A DNA stretch of 64,000 nucleotides. It comes from Pedobacter sp. Hv1 (GTDB lineage: Bacteria; Bacteroidota; Bacteroidia; Sphingobacteriales; Sphingobacteriaceae). Positions 60,721-64,000 of this stretch are shown here, piece by piece. The position numbers were made by a program, and so were the translations under genes. The stretch is taken from NCBI RefSeq assembly GCF_001412215.1, contig NZ_LLWP01000004.1:620001-684000 (forward strand), given 5' to 3'. Every line of letters starts with the position of its first letter. Position 1 is the stretch's first letter. The notes under the pieces are model-generated. The model ran no database searches, was not told where the DNA came from, and saw only the letters and a list, made by a program, of their open reading frames with translations.

Positions 60721-62184
60721 CTATTTTAATTTCTCTATTAATAAATCACTTATTTTTTTTGCATCTGCTTTTCCTTTGGCCAATTTCATCACTTCGCCTA
60801 CAAACAAACCTAAAACGCCTTTTTTGCCAGATCTGTATGCTTGTACCTGTGCTTGGTATTTCGCCAATACCTCTTCAATAAATCCATCTAATGCTTCATT
60901 GTCCTCCACAATCAGCAAATTCAGTTGTAATGCCAATGCTTCTACTTCTACATCAACATACGTTAATAAAGCTGGTAACAGTTTTTGTAAAGCAATGGCC
61001 TGGCTTATTTTTTTATCGTCAACCAAGTTAATTACAGCACCTAATTGGGCAGGCTTAACCTGATAAACAGCAATGGAGCTGTTTTGTTCATTTAATAAAG
61101 CCCTAATCGGTCCGAGCAACCAATTAACTAAACTTTTTGGGTTCTTGATGTTTGTTTTGGCCGCTGTAAAATAAACATACAGATCTGTATCTTCTGCCAA
61201 AAGATTAGCCTCCGCATTGGTAATGCCCAATTCGGCAACCAGTTGTTTAGCCAGTTCTTTGGGTAGTGCAGGCATGGCCGATCTGATTGCGGCCAACCAT
61301 TCGTCGCTAATGGCAATTGGTTGTAAATCTGGATCTGGGAAATAACGATAGTCATTTGCTTCTTCTTTGGTACGCATGGGCGAAGTAGTGCCTTTATCTG
61401 CATCGAAATTTAGTGTACTTTGAATGATCTTTCCACCTTCATTTATGACTTCAACCTGACGGTTAAATTCAAATTCCATGGCTCTTCGTACATTGCGAAT
61501 GGAGTTCAGATTTTTAACCTCACAACGTGTTCCAAATGCTGTGGTTCCCTTTTCGCGAATAGAGATATTGGCATCACAACGCAATGAACCTTCTTCCATA
61601 TTGCCATCGCTCACATTTAAATGACGTACCAATTGTCTAATTTCTGTTAACAATGCCGATGCTTCTTCTGCATTGCGGATATCTGGTTCTGTTACAATTT
61701 CAATCAATGGAACTCCAGCCCTATTTAAATCTACATAAGAATATTTTGGATCTTGATCGTGTAAGCTTTTACCGGCGTCTTCTTCTAAATGGATTCTATT
61801 GATTCCAATCCTTTTTTCTTCGCCATTGGCCAAGGTAACATTGAGGTAACCATTTTTGCAGATAGGACTATTGTCTTGTGTAATCTGATAACCTTTTGGC
61901 AGGTCAGCATAAAAATAGTTTTTACGATCGAAAAAATTATGCTGATTGATTTCGCAGTTTAAGGCCAAACCAATTCTGATGGCCTTTGCCACTACTTCTT
62001 TATTGAGTTTGGGCAAAGCACCGGGCAAAGCCAATGATACTGCAGAAATGTGTTCATTTGGTCCTGCACCAAAAGCTGCACTATCTGAAGAAAATATTTT
62101 TGACTGTGTATTTAACTGTACATGTATTTCTAAACCAGAAACCAGTTCGAATGTAACATTTTCAGTTGCAGTTTTTGTACTCAT
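60721..62184 (-). CDS. gatB: Aspartyl/glutamyl-tRNA amidotransferase subunit B
   Basis: GatB is the kinase/transferase subunit that helps convert Glu-tRNA(Gln) or Asp-tRNA(Asn) to the amide. The 487-residue product has FELVSGLEIHVQLNTQSKIF, DRKNYFYADLPKGYQITQ, the catalytic-core DANISIREKGT and a C-terminal YqeY domain (ending GVLGLFVGEVMKLAKGKAD). A TATCTTTG box at 62232-62225 is a probable promoter element. GatA and GatC are not in this window. Confidence 0.95.
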   Translation of the reverse strand: MSTKTATENVTFELVSGLEIHVQLNTQSKIFSSDSAAFGAGPNEHISAVSLALPGALPKLNKEVVAKAIRIGLALNCEINQHNFFDRKNYFYADLPKGYQITQDNSPICKNGYLNVTLANGEEKRIGINRIHLEEDAGKSLHDQDPKYSYVDLNRAGVPLIEIVTEPDIRNAEEASALLTEIRQLVRHLNVSDGNMEEGSLRCDANISIREKGTTAFGTRCEVKNLNSIRNVRRAMEFEFNRQVEVINEGGKIIQSTLNFDADKGTTSPMRTKEEANDYRYFPDPDLQPIAISDEWLAAIRSAMPALPKELAKQLVAELGITNAEANLLAEDTDLYVYFTAAKTNIKNPKSLVNWLLGPIRALLNEQNSSIAVYQVKPAQLGAVINLVDDKKISQAIALQKLLPALLTYVDVEVEALALQLNLLIVEDNEALDGFIEEVLAKYQAQVQAYRSGKKGVLGLFVGEVMKLAKGKADAKKISDLLIEKLK

Positions 62185-62325
62185 TAATGGGTAATATCTG
62201 TTAAAAGGGTCATTTAAGACTAGCCAAAGATAAAGAATTATGTATCAAATCTATTGCACTAAGGGTAACAATATGCTTGTGGCACAGAATTGGATTTAAT
62301 GAAGTACACACAAAATTAAATTACT

Positions 62326-62760
62326 ATGAAAAAGTTCATCCTTTTAGCTGCGCTCGGAATTGCAGCAGCTAGCTACCAACCCGCAAAAGCTCAAGTTAGC
62401 GTAAGCATTAACATCGGTTCGCAACCACAATGGGGTCCTAGGGGTTACGATTATGTAGACTATTATTACCTACCAGAGGTACAGAGTTATTACCATGTAC
62501 CTACAAGGCGCTTTGTTTACTTAGATAGAAACAGATGGGTACACCGTAAATCGTTACCCAATAGATACCGTAACTATGATCTTTACCAAGGTAGAAAAAT
62601 TGTAATTAATAGACCAAGACCTTACTTAGAGCACCACGTTTATCAAACCAATTATTCGAGGATAGACAGACGTTATGAGGTAAGAGGCAGAGACAAACAC
62701 TATTATTCAAAACGAGATAAACACGACAATAGAAGAGGTCGTGACCGTGATAGACACTAA
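62326..62760 (+). CDS. Secreted Tyr/Arg/His-rich protein of unknown function
   Basis: The 144-residue protein has a signal peptide (ending AKAQ) and a mature part very rich in Tyr, Arg, His and Asp (GYDYVDYYYLPEVQSYYHVP, the C-terminal HDNRRGRDRDRH). Similar small secreted proteins are common in Bacteroidota and have no known function. It is monocistronic with a hairpin terminator just after the stop codon. Confidence 0.75.
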   Translation: MKKFILLAALGIAAASYQPAKAQVSVSINIGSQPQWGPRGYDYVDYYYLPEVQSYYHVPTRRFVYLDRNRWVHRKSLPNRYRNYDLYQGRKIVINRPRPYLEHHVYQTNYSRIDRRYEVRGRDKHYYSKRDKHDNRRGRDRDRH

Positions 62761-62761
62761 C

Positions 62762-62790
62762 AAAAAAGGCTTCCAATTGGAAGCCTTTTT
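62762..62790. terminator. Bidirectional terminator
   Basis: AAAAAGGCTTCC (62763-62774) and GGAAGCCTTTTT (62779-62790) form a 12-bp stem with a four-base loop, between the secreted protein gene and the convergent outer-membrane gene. It will stop both transcripts. Confidence 0.9.
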
Positions 62791-62793
62791 ATT

Positions 62794-63366
62794 TTAAAAT
62801 CTTTTACCAATGGTAATTCCAATCCGTGGGTACTCTCTAATATATCTTCTTTCGCCCATTATACGTCCAACACCTAAATAAGCTTCGCCTAAAAAACCAT
62901 TACGCGTTAAAAACTTAGCACCTGCAGCAGCTCCTAGGCCAAAATTGGTATGCGTTTTACCACTTCTGCCGTAAAATCCGCCACTATAATAGGAGCTTTC
63001 AGACACAAAATAAATATTCTCTCTGGTACCAATTAATGCCATATTTCCTTCAATAAAAAAACCATTGGCCTTTTTAGTTCCAAAATAGAGACGGTAATGC
63101 GGGGTAACGGCGAATCGATAATCCACATTATCTTCTAGGGCAACGCTTCCGCTAATCCCTAAACCCATGTTATCGCCTATCAAACGTTCATAAGTAATTT
63201 CAGGTATGCCAATAACGGTCATCAACAAATTGATTTTGATCTCGTTATTTCCACCATGCCCAATGGCTTCGGATCTTTTTTGGATGCTTTTAGACAAGCT
63301 ATCTGTTTGTGCAGACGCCAGCAATGTAGCACCCATCAATAGGCTACAAAGTAATAGTTTCTTCAT
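62794..63366 (-). CDS. Outer-membrane beta-barrel-like protein
   Basis: The 190-residue protein has a signal peptide (GATLLASAQ) and then alternating hydrophobic strands with many Gly and Tyr (PEITYERLIGDNMGLGISGSVAL, AYLGVGRIMGERRYIREYPRIGITIGKRF), ending in Phe, as in small outer-membrane barrels. No specific family recognised. It is a single gene downstream of alaS, with a 75-base gap. Confidence 0.78.
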   Translation of the reverse strand: MKKLLLCSLLMGATLLASAQTDSLSKSIQKRSEAIGHGGNNEIKINLLMTVIGIPEITYERLIGDNMGLGISGSVALEDNVDYRFAVTPHYRLYFGTKKANGFFIEGNMALIGTRENIYFVSESSYYSGGFYGRSGKTHTNFGLGAAAGAKFLTRNGFLGEAYLGVGRIMGERRYIREYPRIGITIGKRF

Positions 63367-63441
63367 TTCTTAGTTTTGGTTATACTTGGTTTATTTTAAC
63401 AAAACGATTAAAATAGGAAAAATGCAACAGCATGCATCGTT

Positions 63442-64000
63442 TTATTTTAAAAAGTCTTTTGCCTTAACCAATACTTGGGCTAAACCATCGGCATTTTTAC
63501 CACCTGCAGTAGCATAAAATGCTTGTCCACCACCACCACCTTGAATTTCTTTACCTAGTTCGCGTACAATTTTGGCAGCATTTAACTGCTCACTTACCTT
63601 ATCTTCAGCAATCATCACTGTGATACCTGGTTTATCATCAATTAAAGTAGTAAACACCAAATATAGATCTGGCACCAAAGCTTTAACTTCAAAGGCCAGA
63701 TTTTTAACGGCCTCGGCATTTGGAAGATCTACATGAGCAGCAATAAAATTAACCCCATTGATATTGGTTGCTGTGGCCGCAATATCTTGTTTCATATCGC
63801 CTGCTTTGGCTAAAATACTTTTCTCTACTTCTTTTTTAAGACGTGTATTTTCTTCAATCAAAGTTTGTACAGCTGCACTGATGTTCTGGTTACCCTTTAA
63901 TAAAGCCTTTAACTGATTGAGCTCTTTACTCTGATTGACAATAAATTGTTCTGCCTTAGCTGCTGTGATAGCCTCAATACGACGAACGCCAGCTGCCACT
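63442..64000 (-). CDS. alaS: Alanyl-tRNA synthetase, C-terminal fragment
   Basis: AlaS charges tRNA-Ala. Only the last 185 residues are here; the gene runs off the right edge. The visible part begins AGVRRIEAITAAKAEQFI, continues with a helical linker and ends with the DHHA1 domain, including the Gly-rich motif KEIQGGGGGQAFYATAGGKN and the final ALAQVLVKAKDF-like helix. This matches the C-terminus of bacterial AlaS. The start and catalytic core lie outside the window. Confidence 0.95.
   Translation of the reverse strand, partial: VAAGVRRIEAITAAKAEQFIVNQSKELNQLKALLKGNQNISAAVQTLIEENTRLKKEVEKSILAKAGDMKQDIAATATNINGVNFIAAHVDLPNAEAVKNLAFEVKALVPDLYLVFTTLIDDKPGITVMIAEDKVSEQLNAAKIVRELGKEIQGGGGGQAFYATAGGKNADGLAQVLVKAKDFLK

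Overview
The window is AT-rich bacterial chromosome and looks like Bacteroidota, most likely Sphingobacteriaceae (Pedobacter-like). The evidence is Bacteroidota-type promoters (TTTG, about 19 bases, TAnnTTTG) in front of rpsO, tRNA-Ser and the MATE gene, few Shine-Dalgarno sequences, TPR-lipoprotein histidine kinase architecture, DUF4369-TlpA and MbnP/MbnH-type genes, and a type-A RNase P RNA. Genus assignment is inference. No insertion sequence, prophage, rRNA operon or CRISPR array was seen. Coding density is high, and both ends cut genes (pnp at the left, alaS at the right).

Layout. 1-2 kb: pnp-rpsO, then a nucleotidyltransferase with a small partner gene behind three direct repeats. 2-6.5 kb: a small ABC exporter, a MATE transporter behind a structured leader, and ddl. 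6.6-10 kb: a PASTA protein, mltG, a thioesterase and a YihY membrane protein, then tRNA-Ser(UGA). 10-14.2 kb: an MFS/MHS transporter flanked by a decayed tRNA-Ser 3' end, and a TPR sensor kinase with a small downstream gene. 14.4-19.5 kb: a sugar-oxidation cluster (polyphosphate-type glucokinase, HAD phosphatase, gnd, zwf, pgl). 19.5-21.8 kb: a Crp/Fnr regulator, tandem operator-like sites, yceI and nitronate monooxygenase. 21.9-24.3 kb: an alkylation-repair cluster (AraC-Ogt fusion, 2OG-Fe(II) oxygenase, stand-alone Ada zinc domain, AlkB).

24.5-35.8 kb: ppk1-ppx, a histone-H1-like protein, yajQ, a GNAT acetyltransferase, GH43, rlmF, a conserved Bacteroidota gene, hsp20, a thioesterase, a GlcD-type oxidase and folB. 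35.9-44 kb: glutaryl-CoA dehydrogenase-like gene, a GxxExxY protein, small genes, lysA, lysC and a phosphohexomutase. 44.2-47.1 kb: a secreted acetolactate decarboxylase and a shortened GH2 beta-mannosidase. 47.2-53.2 kb: a probable copper/cytochrome envelope cluster (MbnP, MbnH, Cys-rich outer-membrane protein, lipoprotein, SCO, YHS, second SCO, cytochrome c). 53.4-64 kb: rnpB, an NtrC-like regulator, a ClC channel, an RluA synthase, an OmpR/PhoB-type regulator, TlpA, gatB, small envelope proteins and alaS.

Connections. Polyphosphate metabolism appears twice (ppk1-ppx and a PPGK-like glucokinase feeding zwf/pgl/gnd), so polyphosphate could drive glucose entry into the oxidative pentose-phosphate pathway. 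The most unusual gene set is the MbnP/MbnH-SCO-YHS-cytochrome c cluster, where a MauG-like diheme enzyme sits beside its probable WxW substrate protein and two SCO copper chaperones. Several intergenic gaps between convergent genes carry triplets of palindromes that look like dispersed REP-type elements.
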